64,000 bases of DNA from Isoetes taiwanensis (lineage: Eukaryota > Streptophyta > Lycopodiopsida > Isoetales > Isoetaceae), in the NCBI GenBank assembly GCA_021234155.1, contig JAJEKV010000013.1:943787-1007786 (forward strand), read 5' to 3'. Numbering within the stretch: position 1 is the first letter of the stretch; each line of letters opens with the position of its first letter. The position numbers were made by a program, and so were the translations under genes. Shown piece by piece: positions 20,056-35,432 of this stretch. The notes below the pieces were generated by a model that made no database searches, was not told the origin of the DNA, and was given only the letters and a program-made list of their open reading frames with translations.

Positions 20056-22213
20056 AAGCATACTCCGAACTCTAATACATTGGTATGCAATCATTAGTGG
20101 ACTTAAAGTGAACAACCACATCAAATCCAAAGGTGGACACAATGCACATTGTAACAAGACATGACCACTCAAATTTAATTAAAAAAGACATATGGATGCA
20201 TTTGACTACATCGCTCGAGATATCTTCTTGAAATTTTTCTTTTATTTATTTATGCATTTGACTACATAGTCAATAAACAGACGGAGTATGCTACATGTGT
20301 CTTCTTGACATTTGTATTGTTATGGTTGTCCATCTGGAAGATTTGTCCACATGGCTATATTTTATACTTAATTGTTAGATAGGCTTAAGCCAACAAATTA
20401 GTATGAAATCTGCATTAATGGCTCTCTTTTAGTATCATTTCCAATGTCCAGCACCAAAACAATCCAATACAAAACAATGAGACTACCCCAAATTTAACGC
20501 CGCATCCTCTCATTTGTAAGGTTACACAAGATCATTTAATTATCCACCCCTGTACTTATACAACTTAAAATGAAAGTCATAAGAATCCATATTACACCTA
20601 CCAGAAGAAATAAGTAGTTATCCAAATGCAACAACAGATAACAACATCATCTACAAATGCAAGGAATTAAGTTCAATTCCTTTGATAGAACCGTATTTAT
20701 GCCCGGCAACGCCGGACACCCGTTATTAGTACAATATAAAAAGTGTTATGTGAATATTGATGTGTTGTTATCTGCAAATTCTCATCAAACAACAATTCCC
20801 CCCCAAAAGCAAAGGAAAAGCTACAACACCTATTAAATTTAAGGTAAAACCTGTATTTTCGCATAGAAGCATCTCATACACCACAACAATATATTCAAGA
20901 AGGGGTGCAAAAGTGGCGTGCTTGGAACAGATATAAATCCAATTTAAATGAATGATGGTTAAAGGTGGCTAAGTGCAGAATTATCGCCACAAATGACATT
21001 GCAGAAATGGGAATACGCAAGCTTATAGGCTAGCTCACCATGTGTACTAGAGACATTGAGTAAGGGCGCTTTATGCTAATGATGTAGAGAGCACTAATGA
21101 TAAAGATTGCGACTGAGAGAAACAAAGGGTAAGGTTCAAATCCTTCATCCCCTCCTCCCCCAATGGCACAAGTATCTTATTCTTGTACATATACATAGTT
21201 TGGGAATTAGCTCTCCTCCAATGACATAGGAGCAACTCATAGTGCCCAAGCACCTTGTTTAAGAATGACATCAAGCTCAACAATGGCAGAATTAAACTTT
21301 TAACAAACAAAATCAAAGTGTGCGATGCGAAGTGGAACAAGAAGCAACAATGCAAACTAGTGACCCCAACAATGCTTCAAACGACAAATTCATTCATTTC
21401 GTTTATTGGAGGTAGAGATCCCTTGGTCTTATTTCGGCTTGTTTCACCCCAACACGAAATCATTATATCCAAGGGATATGCTTAGATATGCTCGTGGCTT
21501 ATGTGAAACTCTATATATGGTCAAACTATAGATCAACATGACATTGGGGATTTGACTCAACAGCAATATCATGATGTAGGCTAAAACAAGAGTAATACGT
21601 AATATGAATTTCCTACAAAAAGGCAAGCATTTTCTTAAATCAGAAACAAAAGGGAAGAAAAATAGAAGGCTATGTAAACTACGCAAAGACCTATTTTTGA
21701 ATCAATAATGGCTGGCCTTTTGCTGACAGGTGCCTTTTTGGACCATAAAGGATTTCCCCAAGACATTCTTTACCCAGAAAGGGGAGGCTGTTTTCCAGAA
21801 GCTCGCTTCCAGTTTGTGTTGTGGCGCGCGCCAGCAGAATTTGTGGCCGATTTGCCGAAGATTAGGGTCCAATTTGATTAAGTTCTACCAGTATTTTCTC
21901 CGCTTATAAGGTTAGACTTTAATCCATTACTGATCTTCTCAACATAGCCACAAGCTTCAACAAATTTGCAGCTTCAAATTGGAAATTTTGATCAGGCCTT
22001 TGCCTCCGGAGCACCCAAATTTGACTTTTGGGTCCAACCCAATATTTATGTATCTTATGTTGTGAAAGCTTGGTATAAATTCCGGCACTGCTCCATCGGA
22101 CCAAATTATAGAAGATCACTGCAAGTTATCTGTTTTCTAGTTTTACCACGGGGATGAATCACAGAAAAAGGTTTGTGAAAAGTTCTGCCTAATAAAATCA
22201 AGATCAGATTGAG
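20056..22213. other. Spacer, one possible tRNA-like SINE trace
   Basis: No gene recognised. A B-box-like GGTTCAAATCC lies at about 21136, with AGAGAGCACTAATGATAAAG upstream, so part of a tRNA-derived SINE is possible but weak. The final part must hold the promoter of the SDP6-like gene; I could not place a convincing TATA box. Confidence 0.35.
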
Positions 22214-24942
22214 ATGGCGATGCTTGGGAGGGGGAGGATGCTGCGGCGTCTGGCCCTTGGAGCAGCACTGGGATCGGCAGTGGTGGCTTTAGGATATGAC
22301 AAGTTTCGAGTATATGGAAGAGAACAGGGTAGCATAGAGAGTATAAAGGATCGGCTGTTGTATTATGACCTTCCATCAAGGTCAGTTCAAGAAGCAGCCT
22401 TAAAGGGCACAAGCCTAATAAACCCGTTGGATATGTTGGTAATTGGTGGAGGGGCTACCGGGTGTGGTGTTGCTTTGGATGCTTCAACACGGGGATTGCG
22501 CGTAGGTCTTGTGGAAAGAGAAGACTTTGGTGCTGGGACCTCCTCTCGTTCCACTAAACTTATCCATGGAGGTAGGATGGTTTCTTATTTTTTGTATTGT
22601 TTGAGTCACATAGCAATAAGAACTGTAGGATGGTAGAAACTGATTAAAGGACTTGCAATTAAAATGTTGAAACCAAAAGAATTGTCCTTTTTGTTGAGTC
22701 TAAGCAATATTAATCTATAAAGATTTCTAATTTACAACTTGAGATGCAGGTGTCAGGTATTTGGAGAAAGCTGTTTTCCATCTGGACTTTGGAGAACTCA
22801 AGCTAGTTTTCCATGCACTTGCAGAGCGTGCCCGAATGATTCAGAATGCTCCCCATTTGTGCCATCCATTGGCAACAATGACTCCATGTTATGACTGGTG
22901 GGAGATTCCTTATTTTTGGGCGGGGCTCAAACTTTATGATTTAATATCTTTAGCAGGGCGTCAAATACTTCATGTTTCCAGGTATCATACTGCCAAAGCA
23001 TCAATGGAGTTCTTTCCTACGCTTGCTAAAGAGGGGGCTGATGGGAAAACACTGAAGGGAACTGTAGTCTATTATGATGGTCAAATGGATGACTCTCGTG
23101 TCAATGTTTCATTGGCATGCACTGCAGCTGTTGCCGGAGCTATTACTTTGAATCATGCTGAGGTCACATCTTTGTTGAAAGATGAGGTCACAGGCCGTGT
23201 TAATGGTGCCCGGATTAGAAATCACTTGACAGGAAAGGAGTTTGATGTTTATGCGAAAGTTGTAGTGAATGCTGCAGGTCCTTTCTGTGATGAAGTGAGA
23301 AAATTGTCAGACCGGGATGCGAAACCTATTATTTCTCCTAGTAGTGGGGTACATGTTGTCCTTCCTGACTACTATTCTTCTACAGACATGGGCTTAATAG
23401 TACCCAAGACAAAGGATGGACGAGTTGTCTTTGTGCTTCCATGGCAGGGAAGGACGCTTGCAGGGACTACAGACTCTAGCACAAAAATCACGATGTATCC
23501 TGAACCACATGAGGAAGAAATTCAGTTCATTTTGGACGCCATCACTGACTACTTGTGTATAAAGGTAGGCCTATATATGCTTCTTTTTTTTTGTCCATGT
23601 TGAATTGTGAGCTATAATTGTCGTTCCGTAGTTTACAAGCATGAAATAATAGTGAAGGATGCTGTCTCATTTGGTGCGTTCAAGTATATTTACCTTCCCC
23701 CAATTTAATGGATTTTTAGGTCCGCCGAGATGATGTTTTGTCTGCATGGAGTGGTATAAGACCTTTGGCAAGTAATCCATCAGTTACGGACACAGCAAGC
23801 ATCTCAAGGGATCACGTCGTCAGTGTTGGATCAGATGGAATGGTGACCATTACAGGAGGAAAATGGACAACATACAGGAGGTATTTTATTGAGCAAAATA
23901 TGGAGTTAGCTAAAAAAATATAATGTCATGTCCTTTTTGAATTAAGGTAGGAAACTTAACAACTATGGAGATCTGATTAAAAGGAGATGGGAAGGACTGC
24001 TTATGGTACTTCAAAATATTTGTATTTTTGACTAAGGAAAGGGTTAAGTTAAAAATGTAAAAGGCCAATGTATACCCAGGAGCTTTTCATTCACTAATTG
24101 AAAGCATACTTGTTAGTATGATTTTCGTCTTATCATGGTAAATAAATGTGCGTATAATGGATAGAGTAAGTGTATGCTGTTTAAGTCAGAAAATCAATGA
24201 AGGGGTGTGATTTTAGAACATGTGAGCTTTTTGCTGGATAGCTTCAATGTAAAATTTTATTACAAGTCACTGACCAGGTGGCGTGGCTTTTCAGTATGGC
24301 CCAGGATGCAGTGGATGCTGCTATCAAGAGTGCTGGTCTTTCTCCAACAAATGGTTGTATAACGGAGGACCTTCTACTAGTTGGAGCTGAGGGATGGGAT
24401 GGTGCATATTTTACAACTTTGGCCCAACAATACGTTCGAATGAAGAGGAACTACAGTGGAAAGATTGTCCCTGCGGAAATGGATACAGTTTCTGCCAAGC
24501 ACTTGGCTCATGCATATGGTAACTTAGCGCCACGAGTTGCTTCAATTGCACAGGTATTAGCTGCTTAGTTGGAATTGTCTCACAAATAGATTTTCTGATT
24601 TGTTTAGGTTTTCTAATATATTGTGTTTGGACTCCCTAGAATGAAGCCTTAGGCAAGCGTCTTGTCCATGGGTATCCATATCTGGAAGCAGAAGTTGCCT
24701 ACTGTGCAAGAAATGAGTACTGTGAATCTGCAGCAGATTTCATAGCAAGAAGATCTAGACTAGCATTTTTGGATACAGATGCGGCTCTCAAGGCACTGCC
24801 TCGTGTTGTTGAGATATTGGCCCAGGAACACAAATGGGATAGAACAAGGAAAAGGGAAGAATTAGCCAAATCAAGGGTCTTCCTAGAAACATTTAAAGCA
24901 AGAAAGAACACTGATGCAAAGCATAAGTTGGTAAGATGGTGA
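22214..24942 (+). CDS. SDP6: FAD-dependent glycerol-3-phosphate dehydrogenase, mitochondrial
   Basis: Five exons join in frame with GT-AG borders: 22214-22571, 22750-23564, 23720-23880, 24295-24553 and 24640-24942. They give 631 aa, close to the usual plant length of about 630. The protein oxidises glycerol-3-phosphate to dihydroxyacetone phosphate and passes electrons to the respiratory chain at the inner mitochondrial membrane. It supports glycerol use from stored oil and the G3P shuttle. Residues 1-30 are basic and then hydrophobic, a targeting or anchor segment. The FAD-binding fold [13 protein letters not shown] starts at about residue 73. KLIHGG continues over the first intron into VRYLEKAVF, and GKWTTYR over the third into [20 protein letters not shown] and the C-terminal [13 protein letters not shown] region are also present. 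No stop or frameshift is seen, so it is probably functional. The symbol follows the Arabidopsis gene. Confidence 0.95.
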
Positions 24943-27844
<2,902 letters not shown>

Positions 27845-28500
27845 ATTTCTTTTTTTTTTGAAGAACTGTGTCAGCAATATATTAAAAGAATGGTAATGTT
27901 ACAAAGCAAGTGAGGAGGAAGGAGAACTGCCCCAAAGAGACAGTGATACCTCGACACTCCACAACAACTGCAACTCTACTGCTGTACAAACTGGCCATCA
28001 CCATCTACCACACCCAAGAAGTCCCGCCAAATGGAAAACTTCCGCTCTACTAATCCCGGGAACACCAAAAGCTTTGAAATAGCTTGTACCGAAGTCTAGG
28101 AATCGAGGAGAGGCCGCAGTCTGAATCCCCCGAAGATCCACAACCGCCGCCTTCCAAATCAACCACACCAACCAAGCCACGCGACAGATGCAAGGCTTTC
28201 GCTGACGAGCGGCCAAGCACCGGATATACATGAAGCGGCAATTGTTGGCTATTCAATCTCACCAAAGCGAGCCCCGACCCAATCCCGGGCAACCCGCAAG
28301 TGAGGGCATAAAACCGGATAATGCCCACAGTCTCAATGCATGAAGGCCACAACAAGGGCAAAGAGGGCTCACACCCGCCTAAACCGACTCACAAGGACAT
28401 TCACCCCGAGCAATACGGTGCACCACCGCCACGTATAGGCTGAACCTTCTCGGTGGGGAAGTGAGCTCCATGTCCACGTCCAAACCGAGCGCCATCGAGA
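27845..28500 (-). mobile_element. Possible 3' end of an A-tailed retroposon
   Basis: On the minus strand a GC-richer stretch runs into a TTAATATATTGCTGACACAG block and a terminal A tract (T tract at 27851-27859 on the plus strand). This looks like the 3' untranslated end and tail of a LINE-like element. Minus frames at 27998-28361 have no clear domain. Confidence 0.35.
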
Positions 28501-28682
28501 ACCCGGAAGCTGCAGAGAAGTATATTTGATTCATATAACAACTTGAGAACACGTGGGATTTGAACCTGCAATGTTGTCGTATGTTCGTATGCCCGTATGA
28601 TAAATAAATGTTGTTTCAAGTACCATGAGATTCCCGTTTTACGCATTTCTTTTTTCCTTTCTATTTTTTTTCTCTTACTACC

Positions 28683-29110
28683 ACCCGATGATAGTCAGTG
28701 GATTCTAAGCCTGGATGGGGGTCGCCCATAACCAATGGCCTGACCACTGGACCACCAACATGGCGGGCTGGGCTTTTCTATCCATTCTTCATTGTGTACC
28801 ATCTGATGGTAGTCAGTGGGTTTTGAGCCTGGGTGGGGATTGCACACAACCAATGCCTGACCACTAGACCACCACTGCGTTGGGCTGTTTTGTCCATTCC
28901 TTACTTTGCACCATCCGATGATAGTCAATGGGTTGTACGCCTGGTTGGGGGTTGCCCATAGCCAATGGCCTGACACTAGACCACCACCACGGTGGGCTTT
29001 TTTATCCATTCTCTATTCCATGCCACCCGATGGTAGTCAATGGGTTGTGAACCTGGGTGGAGATCGCCCATAACCAATGGCTTGACCACTAGACAAACAC
29101 CGTGATGGAT
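28683..29110 (-). repeat. Tandem array of four tRNA-like (SINE-like) units
   Basis: Four units of about 111-118 bp share GATGRTAGTCARTGG starts at 28687, 28805, 28918 and 29029. Read on the minus strand, each holds a box A-like TGGTCTAGTGGTCA and, about 35-40 bases on, a box B-like GGTTCACAACCC or GGCTCAAAACCC. This is the layout of an internal RNA polymerase III promoter from a tRNA. The units differ by point changes, so the array is not recent. Whether any is transcribed is unknown. Confidence 0.6.
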
Positions 29111-29365
29111 ATCCCTTTCTTTGAATTGAATAGGACCTCATGGCAATCGAACAAAGAGACCATCTATCATTGGGACCCTGACTCTTAGTGAGAGTGTCTT
29201 TCAAGAAGGTGATTTTCCTATACTGGCACCCTGCGCTAATGCACCGAATAGTATAAGTGCTTTGAATGGCGTTAATGCCTTTGTGGCTGGTACCTCGGCT
29301 CCCTCCGATGCCAATTCTAATAAAGATCAGCCTCTGTGCTTCCTTGAAGGTCCTCGTGTGCTTCC

Positions 29366-29761
29366 TTGGAGGTACCTCGTGCGCTTCCTTGGAGGTCCCC
29401 AACTCCTGGAGTAAATGCTAGCAGGGAGCGTTTTAGTGATTGGATCAAGAAGGACTTGTCGTCAACTACTTCTGCAGTTCATGTTGCTACAGCTATTGAT
29501 GTGATGATTCAAGATAGTAAGAAAGATCTCAGTAACCTCCTGGATGTGTTAAGGGTGAAGGAGACTCAGTTGAAGCTTCAATTACCCCATATTGAAGTTT
29601 TTTATCAGCCTGAAATGTGTAAGTATACTCTTCAAGTGTCTGAGTACAATGTGGTTGAGATTGATCATGATTTAGACAAGAAATTATTGGTACGTCGTTT
29701 AGTATGGTTGGTCAATATACTAGAGCATTTCTTGGTACTAGGAAGCTTGGTTATTGGTTGA
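29366..29761 (+). pseudogene. Unrecognised frame, possibly LINE ORF1 upstream part
   Basis: A 131-aa plus frame (about 29400 on: SRERFSDWIKKDL, then SKKDLSNLLDVLRVKE) has regular codon structure but no domain I recognise. It is in the same frame as the ORF1-like matter at 30491-31177 and is separated from it by the minus-strand LINE end at 29773-30400. It may be the 5' part of the same broken LINE; this is inference. Confidence 0.35.
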
Positions 29762-29772
29762 CTGGCCATATA

Positions 29773-30400
29773 AGAATAGAATAGAATAGGTTTTTTAGCG
29801 TCCATGGAGACCAATTGGCCTATGGGACCCAAACAAAAGAGAGCAAAGAAGCCGTGATATTGATGTGATTAAAAACCCTCACCAAGGGTTTTCGAGGGAA
29901 AACCTTAGCAAGAATAAGTATGTCGGCACATTGCATAAATTGTATAGGACAGTTCAATACCATCCCGGAGGACACAACTGAGTCCGTGCATCCATAACCT
30001 TCTGGAGGTATGACTCCAACAAACCCACTGACGCCGTATTCAATAACTCATGCAATGGTTGGCCAGGCACTAGTAACCGAATATACCGCCTCGATATGGG
30101 CAAACGCCGGGCAGATCCGAGGGCAACGACATTCATCCTCACGGCTCGGGTGGCAACATCGCAAAGCCTTTGCCCTCGCGGCTTCCCGAGCCCAACGCCC
30201 CGCCTCAACGCGAGGCGATGTGCACCCGCGCGTAATGGAAGCTATAAGTATGTGCTTCTTCATGGGCAACCGGGTGCGGCATCGGTGTGGGCCTCTCGTG
30301 GAGCCTCCAGGATTGACTTGCCGCCGATAGTGTGCCGCCTTTAACGCGGCGTCGAGACCGACAGATCCCGTGAGCTATGGAAGGAAAGTAGCATCTAGGT
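29773..30400 (-). mobile_element. LINE type B 3' end with (TATTC)n tail
   Basis: On the minus strand a frame (30208-29954) ends ARTQLCPPGWY and stop. An untranslated stretch follows, with GTTTGGGTCCCATAGG, TTGGTCTC and GGACG, ending in about four TATTC units. The last 90 bases recur at 46171-46254 with the same pentamer tail. Common 3' ends with variable 5' truncation and a microsatellite tail are typical of non-LTR retrotransposons. The upstream coding domain is not identified. Confidence 0.6.
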
Positions 30401-30490
30401 AGAGCTTAAGGGCCTCAGGATCTTTCTTTTGTCCTACATGCACGCGACTGCTTGCCCTCAGACACCCCAAATAAGTGAGAACCACTGAGC

Positions 30491-31177
30491 TTGATTGTCC
30501 TTCCAGCAGGTTTTCAGGCGTTGGGGACCCATCGCGATCGCCCTACAATGGTCCCTTCTTCCTCTGTGCCTCTTACCTCAGTTGTGTCCCCTTTACCTTC
30601 TTTTGTCCCTTCTGCCAATGCTATTGATACCTCTGTTGTTGCTAGTCCATTTGCTGCTAAAACCTCTATCCCATAGACGATTATGCATACTCCCACTTTT
30701 GATGAGGATGCTAGGGCCAAATTATAGAAGATCCAGGAGATGCAAGAGCGCCAAGAAAGTGTTCAGACGCATCATGAAAATGCCCAAGAGGGATGGAAAA
30801 ATATGAATTAAAAAGGAGCTGCACGCAATAAGGCTAGTCAACATGCCTCTAATGTCATACACGAGTCTGATACTTTGCATGGAAGGGTGGAGCAGAGAGG
30901 AGGCTCCTCCTTGCCAGGTACCCGACAAAATAATGAAGGGGTAGAGCAGAGAGGAGGCTCTCCCTCACCAAATGCTAAACAAAATAATGGATGGGTGGAA
31001 CAGAGAGGAGGCTCCCCCTTGCCAATTTCCAGGATGAGATGGGCTGACCTCCCTTCAGAATCATGCGAGATGGGCATGGTTGATGCTGACTCTATTGGTA
31101 TGGAGTGGAACATAATAGTTAGGGCACATGAACCTTTTGTCTTGGAATGTGAGGGGAGTGGATTCTTCCCCAAGTAA
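30491..31177 (+). pseudogene. LINE type A ORF1-like C-terminal part
   Basis: One plus frame, with stops near 30674, 30725 and 30807, encodes Pro/Ser/Val-rich matter. Three tandem units of about 54 bp follow (starts about 30884, 30938 and 30993), each encoding VEQRGGS plus a linker. The frame overlaps the start of the endonuclease frame at 31126, as ORF1 and ORF2 often do in LINEs. No zinc knuckle is visible. Confidence 0.45.
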
Positions 31178-33260
31178 AAGGAGCAGGTTATCTCTTTACA
31201 TGTCTAAGTTTTTCACTACCTTTTGCTGCCTTCAAGAGCATAAATGTCGCATAGGTGATGTACATAAAGTAGCTAATATGCTTAGACGTGACTATAATGT
31301 CTTGGTGTCTGCTACTGATGCATCTAAGGCTGATGTGCTTATTGCATGGAAGTCCTCTGTAAATGTCACTTTTACTCAAGGGTTTGAGCAGTGGATAATA
31401 ATCAAATGGAAAGATAAGGGCCAAGAATGGGTTTGATAAATGTCTATGCTCATAATAGACCTCGCTAGTGTGGTGCTTTGTGGGCAACTGTGAGGAGTAA
31501 AATTCTTCGTCGTGGGCAGAATGTTGCATGATTGCTGGTTGGAGACTTTAACATGGCCGAGTTGGAAAGAGATAGAGCAGTCGAGGTTCTGAAGTAGTGC
31601 AAGGGTTCAAGCGAGGAAAATGGTTATGTCTTTTGCATGATTGCTAGCTTTTAGAGATTGATCGTGATCAGTCGTTCATGTGGTGTAATGGTTGGACAAG
31701 AGCTGGCAGAGCTTATGCAAGACATGATAAAGGATTAATACTTGTGTAGCCGCTTTGCTAGTAGATTTTCGTCGCTCGAATCTTCTGGATAGCTCCATGT
31801 CTGACCATAATCTGCAATTCTTATCCAATGATTTGGCTAATTGTTGTAGACCTACTAGAGGGATAGTCGCAGCATTGTCGGCAGTGAAGTCATTCGCAAA
31901 ATAATGGGGGAGAGTCAGAGCTGCTGACTGAAGCTAGAGGACTCTTGACTGCATTATACCAGGAATTAGAAGCCAAGGTTAAGGCAGAGTTGCAATAGTT
32001 CAAGGATGGAGATAGATGTACCCGGTTCCTTTTTGCTGCTGCAAGAAGAAGGAAGCTTGCCACTTCTATACATTTTTTGGTGTTGTCGGATGGCTCTCTT
32101 ATCTCTGATCCTGTGCATCTTAAGTAGTACACTTTGCTTCATTCTTTGCATGACGTCCATTGCCCTTTCAAGAAGATATGCAATCGGCTGTGTTGACCAA
32201 GATGCGTCGCATTATTTTTGAAGAGCAGAGGTTGCTTCTTGAGTCCAATATTGTGAAGGAGGATTTAAAAGAAGTTGTGGCTCTCTTAGAAAATGACAAA
32301 TGCCGTGGTCTGGATAGCTTCCCTATTGAATTCTTTCAGAAGTGTTGGGACTGGTTGGAGGATGATGTATATGATGCCTTATGTGAGTTTCAAAGATTTA
32401 GGTGCCTTGATAAGATTTTGAACACAGGTTGCATATCCCTTATTCCAATGAGCAAGGAACCCAAGACTATTTCTGACTGGCGACCTATTACATTGCTTTC
32501 CTATGTGTACAAGATCTTTGCTAAGATATTGGCGGCAAAAGTTCAAGACATTTTGGCTGACTCTATCTCGTCAACATTCTTCCTCATCGTTGTATTCTCA
32601 ATAACGTGGCTGCTGCATACCAGGGAATATGTTGGGCCCAGTTACAGGGTCATAGAGCAGTGTATCTTAAGCTTGATTTTGCTAAAGCTTACGATGGTAT
32701 TGATTGGGGTTTCTTGGAGAAGTATCTTCTTGCTCTTGGGTTTGGGGAGTCATTTACAAGAAATGTCATGAAGCTTCATACATGAGCAAGGTCTACTGTA
32801 CTTTTTCAAGGCAAACCATCTGATACTTTTGTAATGGGTAGAGGAATTCGACAAGGCTGCCCCTTAGCACCCTTGCTCTTCACAATTGTGGCAGAAGTAT
32901 TATCCCAGCTTTTCTCTGTAGCTGTAGGATGGCATCATTCAAGGTCTGCCAATGGACGATGGTTCTCAAGAGATATGTAATCAATATATTGATGACACTT
33001 TTTTGTTCCTAATTGCCGAGGCTGAAAATCTTCATAATGCTAAGCTATTGTTAGATATATTCTCCTTAGCATCAGGAGTTTTTGTGGGTTGGCAAAAGTA
33101 TACTGCTTTGTGGACATTGGACATTCCCACCCCTCTCTATATTCTGAACTATCCATGGAAGATTCTTCCGCATGGCAATACCACGAAGTTGCTTGGTATC
33201 CATGTCGGAATTCATGTCTCCGCTTTAGATATCCAAGCCAAAGTTGAGTTTGTTCATTAG
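31126..33260 (+). pseudogene. LINE type A ORF2 (AP endonuclease and reverse transcriptase), decayed
   Basis: The start encodes LLSWNVRGV, the N-terminal block of an apurinic endonuclease-like (APE) domain. LLVGDFNMAELERD (about 31526) and SMSDHNLQFL (about 31797) are later blocks of the same domain, but frames are interrupted by stops. The RT begins at about 32160, with DKCRGLDSFPIEFFQKCW and a SLIPMSKEP..SDWRPITLLS stretch. After a frameshift come LDFAKAYDGIDW and GIRQGCPLAPLLF, and in a third frame QYIDDTFLF (about 32983). The order and motifs are those of an L1-like non-LTR element. It ends abruptly at about 33260. Multiple stops and shifts make it inactive. Confidence 0.85.
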
Positions 33261-33983
33261 TTAATTAGCCAGAGAGTCCAACTATTACACTCTAGCTGTA
33301 ATGGGCCTATCGGGTTAACCCTCCAGGTAACCCGAGATCCCATTAAGATTTGCATAAACAGGGGCACGTTGATACGCATGAATTGAGTGCTGCAATGCAA
33401 AAGCATTCTTGAGAGAAACTCAAGGTAAATAATTGAATCTTTTTAATCTCAACTATATCTAATAACACATATGAACGCCACTCTCAAAGAATCATAATAT
33501 CATACAATGTACAATGAAAATTCTTCATGCTCCAAGAATTTATAATATTAGATTTATTAAGTGCCCACAAGGTCTTGCCAAAGGCTCACAAGATCTTTGG
33601 CCTTTAACTCCATTCAGGCTCTCAACTGCACAATGATCCAAGGGGGGTTCACAATAGTATTCCGTATAAAACATGTGCGTGGGCGGAGAAGGGGTTTTTT
33701 CAAACTTCTCAAGTACGTATACATGCGGTATCTCTTACGTTTTGGCGCCGAAGCTGCATGTATTTTCGCAGTTCAGGCAATGGTTTCTTGCAAGGCTCAA
33801 CACTTAGAAATGCGTTTGAAGGATGTGGAATGCAGTCCCTAAAAAAGTTGGCCAAGAAAAAGCAAGGATTTGTGTCCCAGGATGGGCATTCTAGATTTTT
33901 GTGCCAAGAGGACGCCAGAAATTGAGGTTCTTATTTATGTTTGTTTTATTCCTTCTTAATATGCCTATTTTTTTCTTGTGCAG
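33261..33983. other. Spacer, no gene recognised
   Basis: Contains a 93-aa plus frame (33561-33842) without recognisable features. Confidence 0.4.
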
Positions 33984-34480
33984 CTCTTGCTCTGGCCTAG
34001 TTCAAGCAGACCGTGAATGATCCTCTCAATAGGCTGGAAAGCTGGGACGTTTCTCTTGTTACCCACTATAACTGGTTTCACATTACATGTGATAGTGAAG
34101 GCTATGTGATAAGACTATAAGTTCATTGCCTGACAATCTAGTTCAGATAGTAACTAGAATGGGCTAATTTTATTGAAATGAATTTTAGATATCTTCCTCA
34201 AGCATCACTGTCTAGAGTATTAGTCTCTGAACTGGGAAGCCTGGCACGCTTACAGTACCTGTAAGTATGCACATGTATTGGCATTCAAAATATGTTGGGT
34301 TAATTTTGCCAATGTATGAAAGATTTTGAGGTGCGGTGAGCTGAATGATAACCATTTCAGTGGTCCAATCCCTGTGGAATTAGGGAACCTTGCTAGACTT
34401 GAGAGCCTCGATTTGTATGGCAACTTGCTTTCTGAAAGTATTCCAGACATCCTTGGCAATCTTTCTGACCTGAAATACCT
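33984..34480 (+). pseudogene. SERK-like LRR receptor kinase fragment (LRR N-cap and LRRs only)
   Basis: Three exon-like pieces match the ectodomain of SERK/BAK1-type co-receptors. About 33984-34126 encodes ALALA, a stop, FKQTVNDPLNRLESWD, then NWFHITCDSEGYVIRL (LRR N-terminal cap). About 34190-34260 encodes ELGSLARLQYL. About 34337-34480 encodes SGPIPVELGNLARLESLDLY and SESIPDILGNLSDLKYL. Exon ends fall at the YL|GTAA positions typical of SERK genes. A TAG at 33998-34000 interrupts the first piece. Signal peptide, proline-rich region, transmembrane helix and kinase are all absent. It is a truncated pseudogene that keeps introns. Confidence 0.75.
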
Positions 34481-35432
34481 GTAAATAAACTTACCCTGTC
34501 CTTGTGCCTTTGAATGATTTTATTTGCATGAACATGTTACATGAACATGAGTATATCAACCTTTATTCTGGGAGACTGAACATGACGAATTTCAAAGGGT
34601 AAAAGCCCTGCTACAGACACGAAATAGCTTGTTGTTGATGGTGTATACCACGACTCCAATATTCATGTTTGTTCTCATCATTCTTATCAATGCTTCAATT
34701 TGTTGTTAAAGCAGAAAAGAAGGGCATGTGTTTCAGTTTCAGGAAAATTGATTTGTCAAAGGATTTATAGCTAGGCATTTTTAGCAAGAATGTATTGCTA
34801 AGAAACAGTACTATATATTTATTCTCCAAGATCTAGTTTTTTTTTAAAAAGGGTGCTTCTATGTACTTATCTCTGGTGTGTCGGTTGTGCTGCAGTCTTA
34901 AGGGGTTGATGCAAATGTTTCCAGGTTAGTGCTCTTGGTATCTAGGGGTTTATGCAGTGCTCCTTTGGTCTGCATGGCTAAGTAAGAGATGCTAGGGATA
35001 TTAGGGTGATGGTTTGTAGGCATGTTGCAGTCGTGATGTGGTTTAGGTAGGCATTGTGCATGGTGCTATGAGAGAGTAGTGCATGCTTTCTTAGATTATT
35101 CGCATCAAGGGTTAAGTAAGTTGTAGAGGGATATACATTTTAGATCTCCTTGCTAGATTTGCATGCTAAGGGGATGCTGCTTAACAGAGATAAGATACAA
35201 TGTAATGTTTATTTTGATGCTTAGATGTGGACTGCTTGTAGTTGAAATACACTAGGCTGGGATGGCTTGCTTTAATTTATGATCTTAAGGCGTAACATGG
35301 CCTATTAAGTTGATAGAGCCGTATAAACTTAAAACTAAGGATGGTATGATGCTATACCATTACATGTGAACTAATGGAATAGATCAAACTCATTTGCTGC
35401 ATATGATGATAAGGTATCTACCTTTGCTCTGT
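34481..35432. other. Spacer, no gene recognised
   Basis: No coding signal or clear repeat seen; no kinase exons follow the SERK-like piece. Confidence 0.4.

Noticed and set aside
21100-21160. Possible tRNA gene around GGTTCAAATCC
   Set aside because: No acceptor stem or cloverleaf could be formed; at best a SINE trace.
28695-29009. 104-aa minus frame across the tandem units
   Set aside because: The unit translates by chance because the period is near a multiple of three; no protein family fits.
28683-29110. CRISPR-like array
   Set aside because: Units of about 113 bp diverge and carry tRNA-like boxes, in a plant nuclear context; there are no short direct repeats with unique spacers.
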